From Aliagarivorans taiwanensis DSM 22990 (GTDB lineage Bacteria > Pseudomonadota > Gammaproteobacteria > Enterobacterales > Celerinatantimonadaceae), in NCBI RefSeq assembly GCF_000429505.1, contig NZ_AUBZ01000010.1, forward strand, positions 56,257 through 120,256: a stretch of 64,000 nt of DNA, in the 5' to 3' direction. The notes below the pieces were generated by a model. The model searched no databases. It was given only the letters and a program-made list of their open reading frames with translations, and was not told the origin of the DNA. A program made the position numbers and the translations under genes. Below are positions 26,091 to 36,460 of the stretch, piece after piece (position 1 is the first letter of the stretch; each line of letters opens with the position of its first letter).

Positions 26091-26669
26091 ATGAGTGAAC
26101 AGTGGACTGACCAAGCGTTGGTCGAGCGGACTCAGCGCGGTGACAAAGCCGCCTTTGGTCTGTTAGTAAAGAAGTATCAGAACAAAGTGGCAAGTCTGGT
26201 TGCCCGATATGTAGCAAACCCTGGCGACGTCGCAGACGTCACTCAGGAAGCATTTATCAAAGCGTACCGGGCGTTGCCGAATTTTCGTGGTGAAAGTGCG
26301 TTTTACACTTGGCTATATCGGATTGCGGTGAATACCGCAAAGAACTACATCGTGGCCCAAGGGCGTCGCCCGCCAGCTAACGATGTGGATGCCGAAGAGG
26401 CTGAGTTTTATGATGGCGGTGAAGCCCTGCGAGAAGGCGATTCTCCGGAGACGTTACTGCTGTCAGACGAGATTAAGAAAGTGGTTTTTGCTACGATAGA
26501 GGCATTACCCGACGATTTACGTACTGCGATTACGCTTCGAGAGCTGGATGGACTAAGCTATGAGGAGATCGCAAGCGTGATGGAGTGCCCTGTAGGGACA
26601 GTACGTTCGCGTATTTTCCGTGCCCGGGACGCTATCGACAAGCGAATCAAGCCGCTATTGAGCCGGTGA
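26091..26669 (+). CDS. rpoE: RNA polymerase sigma-E factor RpoE
   Basis: A 192-aa ECF sigma factor (E. coli 191) directing the envelope-stress response. Region 2 (FGLLVKKYQNKVASLVARYV, DVTQEAFIKAYRAL) and region 4 (ITLRELDGLSYEEIA...GTVRSRIFRARDAI) are complete. It is the first gene of rpoE-rseA-rseB-rseC, with a sigma-E-like promoter just upstream. The gap to rseA is 22 bp. Confidence 0.97.
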   Translation: MSEQWTDQALVERTQRGDKAAFGLLVKKYQNKVASLVARYVANPGDVADVTQEAFIKAYRALPNFRGESAFYTWLYRIAVNTAKNYIVAQGRRPPANDVDAEEAEFYDGGEALREGDSPETLLLSDEIKKVVFATIEALPDDLRTAITLRELDGLSYEEIASVMECPVGTVRSRIFRARDAIDKRIKPLLSR

Positions 26670-26691
26670 TTTTTGGGAAAAGAAAGAGATT

Positions 26692-27225
26692 ATGGCAAAT
26701 AACGAGCAGCTATCAGCGCTAATTGACAACGAGTTGCAGGATGCAAAGTTGTTGGAACAGTTAGCTAATGACGCCGAACTGGCCGACAGTTGGCGTGACT
26801 ATCACCTGATTGGCGATGTTATCCGGGGCGAAGTGGCTCCGCGCATTGAAATCGACATCGCTGACCAAGTTGCCTTGGCCCTTGAAGAGGAACCAGCCAT
26901 TGTGGCGCCACGCCCACAAGCTGAGCAAGACAAGCCTTCTTCAGCCAAAGTCGTCAAATTCTTCCGTTACGCGGGTCAATATGCGATAGCGGCTTCAGTT
27001 GCAGTTGCCGCGATTATTGGCGTGCAGCAGTATTCTGTAGAGCAGGGCGGCGAAGAGCCACTGCCTGTATTTAATACCATTCCGGTTGGTGGAGCAGTAA
27101 GCCCGGTCAGCCTGCAGTCAGGTCCACAGCATCGTGAAATGACTGAAGCTGAGATCCTCGAGCAGCGTCAACGTATCAGCGCCTACTTGCAAGACCATCG
27201 GTTCCAACAGCGTGTTGTAGAGTAG
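26692..27225 (+). CDS. rseA: Anti-sigma-E factor RseA
   Basis: A 177-aa single-pass inner-membrane protein. The cytoplasmic N-terminal domain (MANNEQLSALIDNELQ, SWRDYHLIGDVIRGE) binds and masks sigma-E. A membrane helix lies at about 97-112 (YAIAASVAVAAIIGV), followed by a periplasmic tail that DegS and RseB would contact. It sits 22 bp after rpoE and 7 bp before rseB. Confidence 0.94.
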   Translation: MANNEQLSALIDNELQDAKLLEQLANDAELADSWRDYHLIGDVIRGEVAPRIEIDIADQVALALEEEPAIVAPRPQAEQDKPSSAKVVKFFRYAGQYAIAASVAVAAIIGVQQYSVEQGGEEPLPVFNTIPVGGAVSPVSLQSGPQHREMTEAEILEQRQRISAYLQDHRFQQRVVE

Positions 27226-27232
27226 TTCGCCT

Positions 27233-28288
27233 ATGCGCAAGACTGTATTGATGATGCCAGCGCTGATTGCGCTGGCTTCTTTTTCTGTAGCTTCTGAAAC
27301 CGTCCTTCCGGAATCTCCTAGTAACGACACCTCCGTTCAGGCGGTCACCCCAATGCTGGCCTCGCAAGAAGAAATCCGTGAGGAAACCGCGCTTGATCTG
27401 CTAATGCGCTTCCAGCATGCCTTCCATCATCTTAACTACGAACTGGCTTACATCGAGGTGCGCCAAGGCCATATCGAGCCGGTGCGCTTTATCCACGGTT
27501 TAGTCGATGACGTGCAGATCAGCCACCGGGTCTACCTAAATGGACCTGCCCATGAGGCGGTTTATCGCGCCAACAAGGTCGCCTACTTCGAGGCCGGACA
27601 GCCGCCTTATAGCCTGACCTCTAAGCGTTTGCCGGGCATCTTTGGCAACTTAGCCGCCTTGGAAGCTGAGCGCCTCAGCGCCAACTACGAGCTGGTCATT
27701 GCCGGTAAGAGTCGGGTAGCAGGCCGACCCGCGCAGGTGATGCGTATCGTGCCGAAATCCGCTGACATGTATGGCCTGTATCTATGGCTGGACTTTAACT
27801 CAGCCTTGCCACTGCGCATCGATATCGTCGATCGCCAAGGGGATTTGGTTGAGCAGCATATGGCAGTGAGTCTGATTGAGTTCAGCAAGCCCAACGAGTG
27901 GATGCAAGAGCTGGCCAGTATCGATCTGCCGAGTGTGGTAACCGGTGCCAACCTTGATGCCAGCGAAGAGCTGCAAGTTGATTGGCAGCTGGGCTGGAAA
28001 CCGGTTGGCATGGAGGTACGCGCCCGTGAGCAGCACTCCTTGGTGCTGTTGTCCGAATCGGTGGATTACATGCAATTGGGCGATGGTCTGTTTGATGTTT
28101 CGGTGTATATCAATCCCATCGGCACCACCAGTCCATTGCGCGAGCACCTGGTTCGCCAAGGCGCGACCAGCCTGCACACCGTGGTGCGCAACGGTATCGA
28201 GATCACCGTGGTCGGTGAGATCCCACCGGAGACCGCCTCGCGCATCGCCGACAGCGTGAAATTTTCGCCACGCCTTGAGCAGCCATAA
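27233..28288 (+). CDS. rseB: Sigma-E regulatory protein RseB
   Basis: A 351-aa periplasmic protein (E. coli 318) with a signal peptide (cut near residue 20, after SFSVAS). It has the MucB/RseB large domain (LLMRFQHAFHHLNYELAYI...) and a small C-terminal domain (VYINPIGTTSPLREHLVRQG). RseB binds RseA and shields it from DegS; lipopolysaccharide-type ligands release it. The start region overlaps no other gene, and the distance to rseC is 12 bp. Confidence 0.94.
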   Translation: MRKTVLMMPALIALASFSVASETVLPESPSNDTSVQAVTPMLASQEEIREETALDLLMRFQHAFHHLNYELAYIEVRQGHIEPVRFIHGLVDDVQISHRVYLNGPAHEAVYRANKVAYFEAGQPPYSLTSKRLPGIFGNLAALEAERLSANYELVIAGKSRVAGRPAQVMRIVPKSADMYGLYLWLDFNSALPLRIDIVDRQGDLVEQHMAVSLIEFSKPNEWMQELASIDLPSVVTGANLDASEELQVDWQLGWKPVGMEVRAREQHSLVLLSESVDYMQLGDGLFDVSVYINPIGTTSPLREHLVRQGATSLHTVVRNGIEITVVGEIPPETASRIADSVKFSPRLEQP

Positions 28289-28300
28289 CGCGGCCGACCG

Positions 28301-28777
28301 ATGAAGCAGGACCAGAGCGAGCTACTGATCGAAACCGCCAAGGTGGTAGAAGTCACCGAACACGGCGCGGTAGTAGAGTGTATCTCGCGCAGCGCCTGTA
28401 GCGCTTGCTCTAAGGCCGAAGACTGCGGCAACAGCTCGCTGGCCAAGGCCTTTCCCTCGCGGGTGCATCGTTTTGAGGTGGCCACGCCACTTAAGGTTGC
28501 GCCCGGTGAGCAGGTCGAACTTGGCCTGCCTGCCAAGCAGTTGGTGCGCCACGCCTTACTGGTCTATCTGTTACCGCTGGTATGTCTGGTACTGGGTAGC
28601 GCTGGTGGAGCGCTGCTAGGCGCCGCAAATGGTAGCAGTGAGGGCCTGAGTATCGCAGGTGCTGGCATCGGTTTAGCACTGGGTTTTGTGCTCAGCCGCC
28701 GCCTCTCTCGACAGCAATCCGGCAACCATGCCAAGCCCAGTATTGTCGGTGTTCATCAAGGGCGCGACAAAGCGTAG
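28301..28777 (+). CDS. rseC: SoxR-reducing system / sigma-E operon protein RseC
   Basis: A 158-aa inner-membrane protein (E. coli 159). The N-terminal cytoplasmic part has the cysteine motif CSACSKAEDC, and two membrane helices follow (about 86-104 and 112-130). RseC has a minor role in sigma-E control and in reduction of SoxR. It ends the rpoE operon. A 146-bp gap follows before lepA. Confidence 0.93.
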   Translation: MKQDQSELLIETAKVVEVTEHGAVVECISRSACSACSKAEDCGNSSLAKAFPSRVHRFEVATPLKVAPGEQVELGLPAKQLVRHALLVYLLPLVCLVLGSAGGALLGAANGSSEGLSIAGAGIGLALGFVLSRRLSRQQSGNHAKPSIVGVHQGRDKA

Positions 28778-28923
28778 CTACTGTGGGCGAAATCGAGTAG
28801 AATTCCGCCCCTTAGAGCTCAACCAATGATCACGGTCTCCCTTCCAGCCTTTGGCCCCCAGCAAGCTAACGTCTATGCTGCTTTAGGAAGGCAGTATCGA
28901 ATTAACTAGCGTACAGATTTTCT

Positions 28924-30717
28924 ATGAAGCACATTCGCAATTTCAGTATTATTGCTCACATCGACCACGGTAAGTCGACCCTATCCGATCGACTCATCCA
29001 ACACTGTGGTGGCCTGAGTGAGCGCGAGATGGAAGCCCAGGTTCTAGATTCAATGGATCTAGAACGAGAACGCGGCATTACCATCAAAGCCCAAAGCGTG
29101 ACGCTGGACTATAACGCCAAAGACGGCGAGACCTACCAGCTGAACTTTATTGATACCCCCGGACACGTTGACTTCACCTATGAAGTAAGCCGCTCGCTGG
29201 CGGCCTGCGAAGGCGCGTTGCTGGTGGTAGATGCCGCTCAGGGTGTAGAAGCGCAAACACTGGCGAACTGCTACACCGCCATCGAGATGGATCTAGAAGT
29301 GATCCCGGTTTTGAACAAGATCGACCTGCCTCAGGCCGACCCAGACCGCGTTGCCGAAGAGATTGAAGACATCGTCGGTATCGATGCCACCGACGCCACC
29401 GTATGCTCGGCCAAAACCGGCCTGGGTATTGAAGACGTACTGGAAGCCATCGTTAAAAACGTCCCGGCGCCAGAAGGTGACTCCAATGGCCCGCTAAAAG
29501 CGCTGATCATCGACTCGTGGTTTGATAACTACCAAGGTGTAGTGTCGTTGGTGCGAGTGACCCAAGGCGAGCTGAAAGCGGGCGACCGCATGCTGGTGAT
29601 GTCGACCGGCCAAGTGCACGTGGTCAACGAGGTGGGTATCTTCACCCCGAAACAAACCAGCACCGGCACCCTGCGCACTGGCGAAGTGGGCTATGTGATC
29701 GCCGGTATTAAAGACATTCTGGGCGCGCCTGTGGGCGACACCCTAACCACCCAAAAGAACGGCGCAGAAGAAGCCCTGCCGGGTTTCCAAAAAGTGAAGC
29801 CGCAGGTGTATGCGGGCCTATTCCCAACCAGCTCGGACGAGTATGAGAACTTCCGTGATGCGCTGGGCAAACTGAGCCTGAACGACTCATCGCTGTTCTA
29901 CGAGCCAGAGAACTCAACCGCATTGGGCTTTGGTTTCCGCTGTGGCTTCCTTGGCATGCTGCACATGGAGATCATTCAAGAGCGTCTGGAGCGTGAATAC
30001 GATCTCGACCTTATCACCACCGCGCCAACGGTAGTTTACGAGGTGGAGCTAAGCTCAGGCGAAGTCAGCTATGTAGATAGCCCTGCCAAGCTGCCACCGG
30101 TAAACAACATTGGTGAGATCCGCGAGCCGATCGCCGAGGTGAACATCCTGGTACCACAAGACTACTTGGGTAACGTGATTACCCTGTGTGTCGAGAAGCG
30201 TGGTGTGCAGAAGAAGATGGATTACCACGGCAAGCAAGTGGCGCTGACCTACGAGATCCCAATGGCCGAAGTGGTATTGGATTTCTTCGACAAGCTGAAA
30301 TCGACCAGCCGCGGTTACGCCTCACTGGATTACAACTTCAAGTACTTCCAGGCCGCCGATATGGTGCGTGTAGACATCATGATCAACGGCGACCGGGTTG
30401 ATGCGCTGGCGCTGATCTGCCACAAAGACAACGCCGAAAGCCGTGGTCGTCAGGTGGTTGAGAAGATGAAAGAGCTGGTGCCAAGACAGATGTTCGACAT
30501 CGCGATCCAGGCGGCCATCGGCAACCACATTATCGCCCGCTCAACCGTTAAACAGTTGCGTAAGAACGTAATCGCCAAGTGTTACGGCGGTGACGTGAGT
30601 CGTAAGAAGAAGCTGCTAGCCAAGCAGAAAGAAGGTAAGAAACGCATGAAGCAAGTAGGCAACGTGGAAGTGCCTCAAGAAGCCTTCCTTGCGGTACTGC
30701 ACATCGGTAAGGACTAA
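28924..30717 (+). CDS. lepA: Elongation factor 4 (LepA), back-translocating GTPase
   Basis: A 597-aa GTPase (E. coli 599). Switch and P-loop motifs [17 protein letters not shown] and NKIDLP are intact, and the LepA-specific C-terminal domain ([23 protein letters not shown]) is present. It acts on stalled or mis-translocated ribosomes. It is followed after 9 bp by lepB, the classical lepAB arrangement. Confidence 0.98.
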   Translation: MKHIRNFSIIAHIDHGKSTLSDRLIQHCGGLSEREMEAQVLDSMDLERERGITIKAQSVTLDYNAKDGETYQLNFIDTPGHVDFTYEVSRSLAACEGALLVVDAAQGVEAQTLANCYTAIEMDLEVIPVLNKIDLPQADPDRVAEEIEDIVGIDATDATVCSAKTGLGIEDVLEAIVKNVPAPEGDSNGPLKALIIDSWFDNYQGVVSLVRVTQGELKAGDRMLVMSTGQVHVVNEVGIFTPKQTSTGTLRTGEVGYVIAGIKDILGAPVGDTLTTQKNGAEEALPGFQKVKPQVYAGLFPTSSDEYENFRDALGKLSLNDSSLFYEPENSTALGFGFRCGFLGMLHMEIIQERLEREYDLDLITTAPTVVYEVELSSGEVSYVDSPAKLPPVNNIGEIREPIAEVNILVPQDYLGNVITLCVEKRGVQKKMDYHGKQVALTYEIPMAEVVLDFFDKLKSTSRGYASLDYNFKYFQAADMVRVDIMINGDRVDALALICHKDNAESRGRQVVEKMKELVPRQMFDIAIQAAIGNHIIARSTVKQLRKNVIAKCYGGDVSRKKKLLAKQKEGKKRMKQVGNVEVPQEAFLAVLHIGKD

Positions 30718-30726
30718 TAAACAGAT

Positions 30727-31641
30727 ATGGCAAGCCTATTTCCGCTCATTCTTGTTATCGCCACCCTGGTTACCGGGGTGATCTGGGGCCTGGATAAGTT
30801 TATCTGGGAGAAGCAACGTGAAGCCCGTTTGAGCGACGCTCAAACCGCCGCCGGTGGCGAGCTGCCTGAAGAGGCCTCTGACAAGCTCAGCAAAGCGCCG
30901 AGCTGGGTTGAAAACAGCCGCTCGGTGTTCCCGGTGATTGCGGTGGTGATGGTGCTGCGCTCGTTTATCTACGAGCCGTTCCAGATCCCATCTGGCTCGA
31001 TGATGCCCACCCTGTTGGTTGGCGATTTCATCTTGGTGGAAAAGTTTGCCTATGGCCTGAAAGATCCTGTGACCCGCACCAAGCTTATCGAAACCGGTGA
31101 GCCGGAGCGCGGTGATATCGCGGTATTCAAATACCCGCAAGATACCCGCATCGATTACATCAAGCGGATCGTTGGCCTGCCGGGCGACAAAGTGATCTAC
31201 CGCGGCAAGCAGTTGTTTATCCAGCCCCGTTGCGAAAGCGAGCCTTGCGAGAGCCTCAAGCCGGTTGAGCTTGACTTTGAGGTGTCTGGCCGCTTTATGC
31301 AGGGGCCGTACCCGCTGGAAACCTACAATGAACAGCTGGGCGATGTGGCACACCAGATCCTGATCAACCCGCATGCACCGGATCGCGCCGAGTACTTCTA
31401 TGCGCAGCCAGGCCTGCAGCGTGGCGAGTGGGTAGTGCCTGAGGGCCATTATCTGGCCTTTGGTGACAACCGCGATAACAGTACCGACAGCCGCTATTGG
31501 GGCTTTGTCTCCGACGACCACCTAGTGGGTAAAGCGGTCGCGATCTGGATCAGTTTTGAATTTGAGCGCGGCGCCGACTCTGTGCTGCCGGGCTGGATCC
31601 CAACCGGGGTTCGATTTAACCGTGTAGGTGGCATTTCTTGA
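30727..31641 (+). CDS. lepB: Signal peptidase I (LepB)
   Basis: A 304-aa inner-membrane serine protease (E. coli 324). Two N-terminal membrane helices (about 4-22 and 66-80) precede the catalytic domain. Ser91 in PSGSMMPT and Lys146 in [12 protein letters not shown] fall at the E. coli positions. The [14 protein letters not shown] box is complete, and the cysteine pair CESEPC matches the structural disulfide of the E. coli enzyme. Its TGA shares one base with the rnc ATG. Confidence 0.97.
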   Translation: MASLFPLILVIATLVTGVIWGLDKFIWEKQREARLSDAQTAAGGELPEEASDKLSKAPSWVENSRSVFPVIAVVMVLRSFIYEPFQIPSGSMMPTLLVGDFILVEKFAYGLKDPVTRTKLIETGEPERGDIAVFKYPQDTRIDYIKRIVGLPGDKVIYRGKQLFIQPRCESEPCESLKPVELDFEVSGRFMQGPYPLETYNEQLGDVAHQILINPHAPDRAEYFYAQPGLQRGEWVVPEGHYLAFGDNRDNSTDSRYWGFVSDDHLVGKAVAIWISFEFERGADSVLPGWIPTGVRFNRVGGIS

Positions 31642-32324
31642 TGGATGCGCAGATGCATGCCAATAAGTTAGCTCGCTTGCAGCGAGTGATTGGATATCAG
31701 TTCGCTGATATCGCACTACTGGAACAGGCCCTGACTCATCGCAGCGCCGCCAGCAAGCATAATGAGCGCCTGGAGTTTCTGGGCGACTCAGTGCTGGGCT
31801 GGGTAATTGCCGATGCCCTGTATCGCCAGTTCCCGGAAGTTAAAGAAGGCGACCTGAGCCGAATGCGTGCCAGCCTGGTACAAGAGGTCACTCTGGCCGA
31901 TATCGCCCGTGAGTTTGAGCTGGGCGATTGCCTCAAACTGGGCTCTGGCGAGCTGAAATCCGGTGGCTACCGCCGCGACTCGATCCTCTCCGATGCGCTT
32001 GAAGCGATCATTGGCGCTATCTTCCTCGATGCCGATATCACCACTGCCCAGCAGTTGCTGCACCAGTGGTATCAGTCGCGACTGGCGGCTATCGAGCCGG
32101 GCATCAATCAAAAAGATCCGAAAACCCGCCTGCAAGAGAAGCTGCAGGCGATGAAAAAACCGCTACCGATTTACACGGTGATCGCCGTCAGTGGCGAAGC
32201 GCATAATCAGCGCTTTACCGTGCAGTGTGAGGTAGAGGACTTGCAACAACCGGTTGTCGCTGAAGGAACCAGCCGTCGCAAGGCGGAGCAACAAGCGGCT
32301 CTAAATGTACTGGAGCGCCTGTGA
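31641..32324 (+). CDS. rnc: Ribonuclease III
   Basis: A 227-aa double-strand RNA endonuclease (E. coli 226). The catalytic signature [12 protein letters not shown] is intact, and a C-terminal double-strand RNA-binding domain follows ([13 protein letters not shown]...[11 protein letters not shown]). The ATG at 31641 overlaps the lepB stop (TGATG) and suggests coupling. An ATG at 31653 would align better with the E. coli N-terminus and give 223 aa. RNase III processes rRNA and some mRNAs. Confidence 0.97.
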   Translation: MDAQMHANKLARLQRVIGYQFADIALLEQALTHRSAASKHNERLEFLGDSVLGWVIADALYRQFPEVKEGDLSRMRASLVQEVTLADIAREFELGDCLKLGSGELKSGGYRRDSILSDALEAIIGAIFLDADITTAQQLLHQWYQSRLAAIEPGINQKDPKTRLQEKLQAMKKPLPIYTVIAVSGEAHNQRFTVQCEVEDLQQPVVAEGTSRRKAEQQAALNVLERL

Positions 32325-33223
32325 TGAATTACGATACTCGCTGTGGCTTTGTCGCCATTGTTGGTCGCCCGAATGTGGGCAAATCGACCCTGCTCAACCG
32401 CTTGTTGGGCCAAAAGGTCAGCATTACTTCTAAGAAGCCACAAACTACCCGCCACCGTATTCTGGGCATCGATACCGATGATATCTACCAGACCATCTAC
32501 GTGGACACCCCGGGGCTGCACAGCGACGAGCAAAAAGCGATTAACCGCTTGATGAACCGCGCTGCCTCATCGTCGCTAGGTGACGTTGAGATGGTGATCT
32601 TTGTGGTAGAAGGCACCCGCTGGACCAGCGACGACGAGATGGTGCTGGCCAAGCTCAAGACCATGAAGGTGCCGTTGGTGTTGGCGGTTAACAAGATCGA
32701 CAACGTCAAAGAGAAAGAAGAGCTGCTGCCGCACTTGCAAGAGCTGGGCAAGAAGCACAACTTCACCCATATCCTGCCAATTTCAGCCAAGCACGGTAAG
32801 AACGTAGAGCAGTTGCGCGAGTGGGCTCAGCAATGCCTGCCCGAGAACGTCCACTTCTTCCCTGAAGACTATGTGACTGACCGTAGTTCGCGCTTTATGG
32901 CCTCTGAGATTGTGCGTGAAAAGCTGATGCGTTTCACCGGTCAGGAGCTGCCGTACTCAACCACGGTTGAGATCGAGCAGTTTAAAATGCAGGAGAACGG
33001 CGTCTATCAGATCAACGCCTTGATCTTGGTGGAACGAGACAGCCAGAAGCGAATGATTATCGGTAACAAAGGCGAGAAGCTCAAAACCATCGGCCGTGAG
33101 GCGCGCATGGATATGGAGCGCTTGTTCGATAACAAGGTCTTCCTTGAGATGTGGGTGAAAGTGAAATCCGGCTGGGCCGACGATGAACGCGCCCTGCGTA
33201 GTCTGGGTTACGGAGACGACTAA
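32324..33223 (+). CDS. era: GTPase Era, 16S rRNA-binding ribosome assembly factor
   Basis: A 299-aa protein (E. coli 301). The GTPase domain has [15 protein letters not shown] and NKIDNV; the C-terminal KH domain has the [15 protein letters not shown] loop. It binds the 3' end of 16S rRNA during 30S maturation. The ATG at 32324 overlaps the rnc TGA; a GTG three bases earlier is also possible. Confidence 0.97.
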   Translation: MNYDTRCGFVAIVGRPNVGKSTLLNRLLGQKVSITSKKPQTTRHRILGIDTDDIYQTIYVDTPGLHSDEQKAINRLMNRAASSSLGDVEMVIFVVEGTRWTSDDEMVLAKLKTMKVPLVLAVNKIDNVKEKEELLPHLQELGKKHNFTHILPISAKHGKNVEQLREWAQQCLPENVHFFPEDYVTDRSSRFMASEIVREKLMRFTGQELPYSTTVEIEQFKMQENGVYQINALILVERDSQKRMIIGNKGEKLKTIGREARMDMERLFDNKVFLEMWVKVKSGWADDERALRSLGYGDD

Positions 33224-33226
33224 GGA

Positions 33227-33934
33227 TTGGCGAGCCACGACTTAAGTCCGGCCTTTGTGCTGCATAGTCGGGCTTATCGCGAAACCAGCCTATTGGTGAC
33301 CTTCTTCAGCGAATCACGCGGGAAGCTCACCGCCGTTGCCAGAGGCGCACGCAACAAGCGCTCGCCCTTGCGCAGCTTACTACAGCCCGGCGCGCCACTG
33401 TTGGTGGGGCTGAGCGCCGGTAACGGCGGCTTGGTTAACCTGCTCAACGCCGAATCGCAGACCCTCGCCTTGCCGCTATTTGGCAAGCATCTATTTAGTG
33501 CCCTCTACGTCAACGAATTACTGTATCATCTACTGGATGAGCACAGCCCCTATCCCGAGCTGTATCAATGCTATCGACAGTGCCTGCTGGAGCTAGCCGC
33601 GGCTAAACCCATCGAGCGGAGCCTGCGTCAGTTTGAGTTTCAGCTGTTTCGGGAGCTAGGCTTCGCCTTGAGTCTGCCAGAGGATTGGCTACCCCAGCAA
33701 AACTATAGCTACTCCTTATCTCGTGGGTTTTATCCCGCCCAAGGCCACAGCTCGTATAGTGGTGAGCAGATCGCCCAGCTGTGCAATTTTACCGGCAGCG
33801 ACGAGCAACTACCGCTGGCCAGGCAGTTTTGTCGGCAGCTTATCGCCCAGTTGCTGAACGGACGCGAGCTACGCTCGCGCGCCCTATTTAAACAGATATC
33901 TCCGGCCCAAGACGCCGGGGAACAACAGTCTTAA
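33227..33934 (+). CDS. recO: DNA repair protein RecO
   Basis: A 235-aa protein (E. coli 242) of the RecFOR pathway that loads RecA on SSB-coated single-stranded DNA. The N-terminal OB-fold block PAFVLHSRAYRETSLLV and KLTAVARGARNKRSPL are recognisable. The start is a TTG three bases after the era stop; no ATG gives the family N-terminus, so a weak start codon seems genuine and would keep expression low. Confidence 0.93.
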   Translation: MASHDLSPAFVLHSRAYRETSLLVTFFSESRGKLTAVARGARNKRSPLRSLLQPGAPLLVGLSAGNGGLVNLLNAESQTLALPLFGKHLFSALYVNELLYHLLDEHSPYPELYQCYRQCLLELAAAKPIERSLRQFEFQLFRELGFALSLPEDWLPQQNYSYSLSRGFYPAQGHSSYSGEQIAQLCNFTGSDEQLPLARQFCRQLIAQLLNGRELRSRALFKQISPAQDAGEQQS

Positions 33935-33955
33935 CACTATTAAGAGGAACAGGAA

Positions 33956-34696
33956 GTGAGTGAGATTCTACTCGGTGTCAACGTTGATCACGTGGCAACC
34001 CTAAGACAGGCACGTGGGACCAGCTATCCCGATCCTGCGTTTGCTGCGAGTATTGCCGAAATTGCCGGAGCCGATGGCATCACCATTCATTTGCGTGAAG
34101 ACCGCCGTCATATCATCGACCGCGATGTCGCTGTGATGGTGCAAACCGTGCAAACCCGGGTGAACCTCGAGATGGCGGTGACCGACGAGATGGTCGATAT
34201 CGCCGTGGCCCACAAACCTCACTTCGTGTGTCTGGTGCCTGAGAAGCGTGAAGAGCTCACCACTGAAGGTGGCCTGAACGTGGCGGGTAATGTGGAGCAC
34301 ATTCGCCAGGCGGTGGCCAAGCTATCAGAGGCCGGTATTCAGGTATCGCTGTTTATCGATGCCGATGATGATCAAATCGATGCTGCCGTAGAGGTGGGGG
34401 CTCCTTATATCGAACTGCACACCGGCCACTACGCTGATGCCACCGACGAAACCGAGCAGCAGGCCGAGCTGAAGAAGCTGGCTGCGGCTGCCAGCTACGC
34501 TGCCGACAAGGGCTTGAAGGTGAATGCTGGCCATGGTCTGCACTACCACAATGTGAAGCCAATTGCGGCGCTGCCTGAGATCTTCGAGCTGAATATCGGC
34601 CATGCAATTATCACCCGTGCGGTATTGGTGGGCATGGACGCGGCAGTGCGCGAGATGAAGCAGCTGATGCTGCAAGCGCGCGGCGTAAGCTGCTAG
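33956..34696 (+). CDS. pdxJ: Pyridoxine 5'-phosphate synthase
   Basis: A 246-aa TIM-barrel enzyme (E. coli 243) joining 3-amino-1-hydroxyacetone phosphate and deoxyxylulose phosphate to pyridoxine phosphate. [32 protein letters not shown] and [11 protein letters not shown] are family signatures, all intact. It starts with GTG at 33956 after a clear AGGA. It is followed by acpS, as in most gammaproteobacteria. Confidence 0.98.
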   Translation: MSEILLGVNVDHVATLRQARGTSYPDPAFAASIAEIAGADGITIHLREDRRHIIDRDVAVMVQTVQTRVNLEMAVTDEMVDIAVAHKPHFVCLVPEKREELTTEGGLNVAGNVEHIRQAVAKLSEAGIQVSLFIDADDDQIDAAVEVGAPYIELHTGHYADATDETEQQAELKKLAAAASYAADKGLKVNAGHGLHYHNVKPIAALPEIFELNIGHAIITRAVLVGMDAAVREMKQLMLQARGVSC

Positions 34697-34709
34697 CTAG
34701 GCGGTAGCT

Positions 34710-35108
34710 ATGCCAATCGTAGGTCTGGGAACCGACATCGTCGAGATCGAGCGGATCAGCGGTTCCCGCCAACAAGCGGCGCTAGCCAAGCGGGTGTTAA
34801 CCCCCGCCGAGCTGGAGCAGATGCAGCAAAGTGCTCAGCCCGGGCGCTTTTTGGCTAAACGCTGGGCGGCCAAAGAGGCGGCAGCGAAAGCGCTGGGCAC
34901 CGGTATCGCCCAAGGTATTAGCTTTCAGCATTTTGAGATTAGCCATGCCGCCAGCGGTCAGCCGCTGCTGCACTTTAGCCAGCAGGCCAAGCTGCGGGCC
35001 GAAGCGTTGGGCGTGGTATCGGCCCATATTAGTATTAGTGATGAGCGCCACTACGCGCTCGCAACGGTGGTGCTGGAAAGCGGCCATCCAACAGGAGAGA
35101 ACAATTGA
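34710..35108 (+). CDS. acpS: Holo-[acyl-carrier-protein] synthase
   Basis: A 132-aa phosphopantetheinyl transferase (E. coli 126) that converts apo-ACP to the holo form. IVGLGTDIVEIERI with the metal Asp, and RFLAKRWAAKEAAAKALGTG with the KEA motif, are intact. The stop overlaps the TTG start of the next small gene by 4 bases. Confidence 0.96.
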   Translation: MPIVGLGTDIVEIERISGSRQQAALAKRVLTPAELEQMQQSAQPGRFLAKRWAAKEAAAKALGTGIAQGISFQHFEISHAASGQPLLHFSQQAKLRAEALGVVSAHISISDERHYALATVVLESGHPTGENN

Positions 35109-35395
35109 TCGAACGTTATCGCATGCAGCTTGATCTGATGAGTCTGATGAAGCTGTTGTTTCTGGTGGGCTTTGGGGTAGGTTTTCTGCTGGGCCTGCTG
35201 ATGGCCTTGTACACTCTGTCTCAAGGCGCAGACTTCTTTGGTGTGCTTATCACGGTGATTATCTCGCCGTTTAGTAACGGGGCGATCACCGCCGTGTTTG
35301 GCTTGATTGGCTACCCTTTCTACAACTGGTATTGCATGCGCAATCGCGGCCAGTTGCTCAGCGGCCGCTTCCAAAAAGAGCAGGATCAAGCCTAG
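35105..35395 (+). CDS. Small two-helix membrane protein, function unknown
   Basis: A 96-aa protein with two membrane helices (about 16-38 and 43-70) and a basic C-terminus (RNRGQLLSGRFQKEQDQA). The TTG at 35105 lies 8 bases after GGAGA and overlaps the acpS stop; ATG at 35123 is the alternative. It closes the lepA-acpS gene run and is followed at once by a terminator. I do not recognise a family. Confidence 0.58.
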   Translation: MIERYRMQLDLMSLMKLLFLVGFGVGFLLGLLMALYTLSQGADFFGVLITVIISPFSNGAITAVFGLIGYPFYNWYCMRNRGQLLSGRFQKEQDQA

Positions 35396-35415
35396 CCTGC
35401 CGCCACCTAAAAAAC

Positions 35416-35451
35416 AAAAGCCCTTGCCGTGTTATGCGCCAAGGGCTTTTT
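35416..35451. terminator. Bidirectional Rho-independent terminator
   Basis: AAAAGCCCTTG (35416-35426) pairs with CAAGGGCTTTT (35440-35450) around a 13-base loop. A tract on the left and T tract on the right allow termination for the acpS side and for the convergent DUF368 gene. Confidence 0.87.
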
Positions 35452-35476
35452 GCTGTTGGTGGCTAGCCTTTGAATA

Positions 35477-36391
35477 TTAGTAACGCGCTTTGCGCTCCAG
35501 CGCCCACACAATGCCGCAGCCCAGTACCAAACAAACTACCGCCACAGGGATCTGCGCCGGCAGCTCGGTGAGTTGCTCATAGCTCCATGGCGAGATTGCC
35601 CGTTCAAACAGCGGCACCTGCTCACCCGAGGAGTTGGTACGCCAGCTCATCACTTCGCGCCACGGCCAGATCTTGCCTAAGGTGCCAAGCATCAAACAGC
35701 TTAGTAAGGCCAGCGTTTGGTCGTGGAAGCGTTTCAGCAGGTAAGACAGCAGATGGGCGATAGTTGCCAGACCGGTGGCGCAGCCGATGGCGAAGCAGGC
35801 CAGCAGCGGCAAATTAGCGGATTTGACCGCCAGTAACACCGGCTGATACAAGCCCAGCAGTAGCAGGATCATCGAGCCGGAAATACCGGGTAAGATCATC
35901 GCACAAATTGCAATCATGCCGCCGAGGAACACCCCAAGGTAGCCATCGGAGAGGGCGATGGGGTGGGCGAAGGTGATCAAGTAGGCGATGTAGAATCCGG
36001 CCAAGGCAGCCAGCCATACCGACGGGCTGCGGCTTTTTATCTGCCGCACGATCATCACAAAGGAGATCAGGATCAGCCCGCAAAAGAAGCTCCAGATGGC
36101 AATCGGTTGATTCTCCAGCAGGTAGCTGATCACCCGCGCCAGCGAGGCAATCGCAAAAAAAATGCCAGCCAGCAAGGTGGCCAAAAAGCCCGCATCCACT
36201 TGCTTGAGTACCGCCTTAAACCCTTGCTGGCGAAACACCTGCCACAGGCTCGGCTTAAACTGGCCAATCGCATCGAGTAAGCGATAGTAAATACCGCTGA
36301 TAAAGGCGATGGTGCCGCCAGAGACTCCCGGCACCAAGTCGGCACAGCCCATGGCCATGCCTTTGAAAAAAACTGAAATATCGATCTTCAA
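35477..36391 (-). CDS. DUF368 undecaprenyl-phosphate translocase (PopT family)
   Basis: About 304 aa with eight to ten membrane helices. The opening FFKGMAMGCADLVPGVSGGT and the second-repeat ILPGISGSMILLLLGLY are the twin glycine/proline motifs of DUF368, an inverted-repeat fold. Members were recently shown to return the lipid carrier undecaprenyl phosphate across the inner membrane for peptidoglycan and polysaccharide synthesis. A TTG at 36389-36391 is the best start near the family N-terminus; a further upstream start at 36478 would run into the terminal repeat of the neighbouring element. Membrane role firm, start uncertain. Confidence 0.83.
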   Translation of the reverse strand: MKIDISVFFKGMAMGCADLVPGVSGGTIAFISGIYYRLLDAIGQFKPSLWQVFRQQGFKAVLKQVDAGFLATLLAGIFFAIASLARVISYLLENQPIAIWSFFCGLILISFVMIVRQIKSRSPSVWLAALAGFYIAYLITFAHPIALSDGYLGVFLGGMIAICAMILPGISGSMILLLLGLYQPVLLAVKSANLPLLACFAIGCATGLATIAHLLSYLLKRFHDQTLALLSCLMLGTLGKIWPWREVMSWRTNSSGEQVPLFERAISPWSYEQLTELPAQIPVAVVCLVLGCGIVWALERKARY

Positions 36392-36460
36392 GCTGAAATA
36401 CCGTCGCGTGAGTAAGCTTGCCAACCAGCATACCGAAAGGGTACTGGCTGGCAAAGTATT

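Noticed and set aside
30736..31521. A 261-residue minus-strand frame opposite lepB
   Set aside because: Antisense of lepB, whose catalytic motifs are all intact; the His/Arg-rich antisense product resembles nothing.
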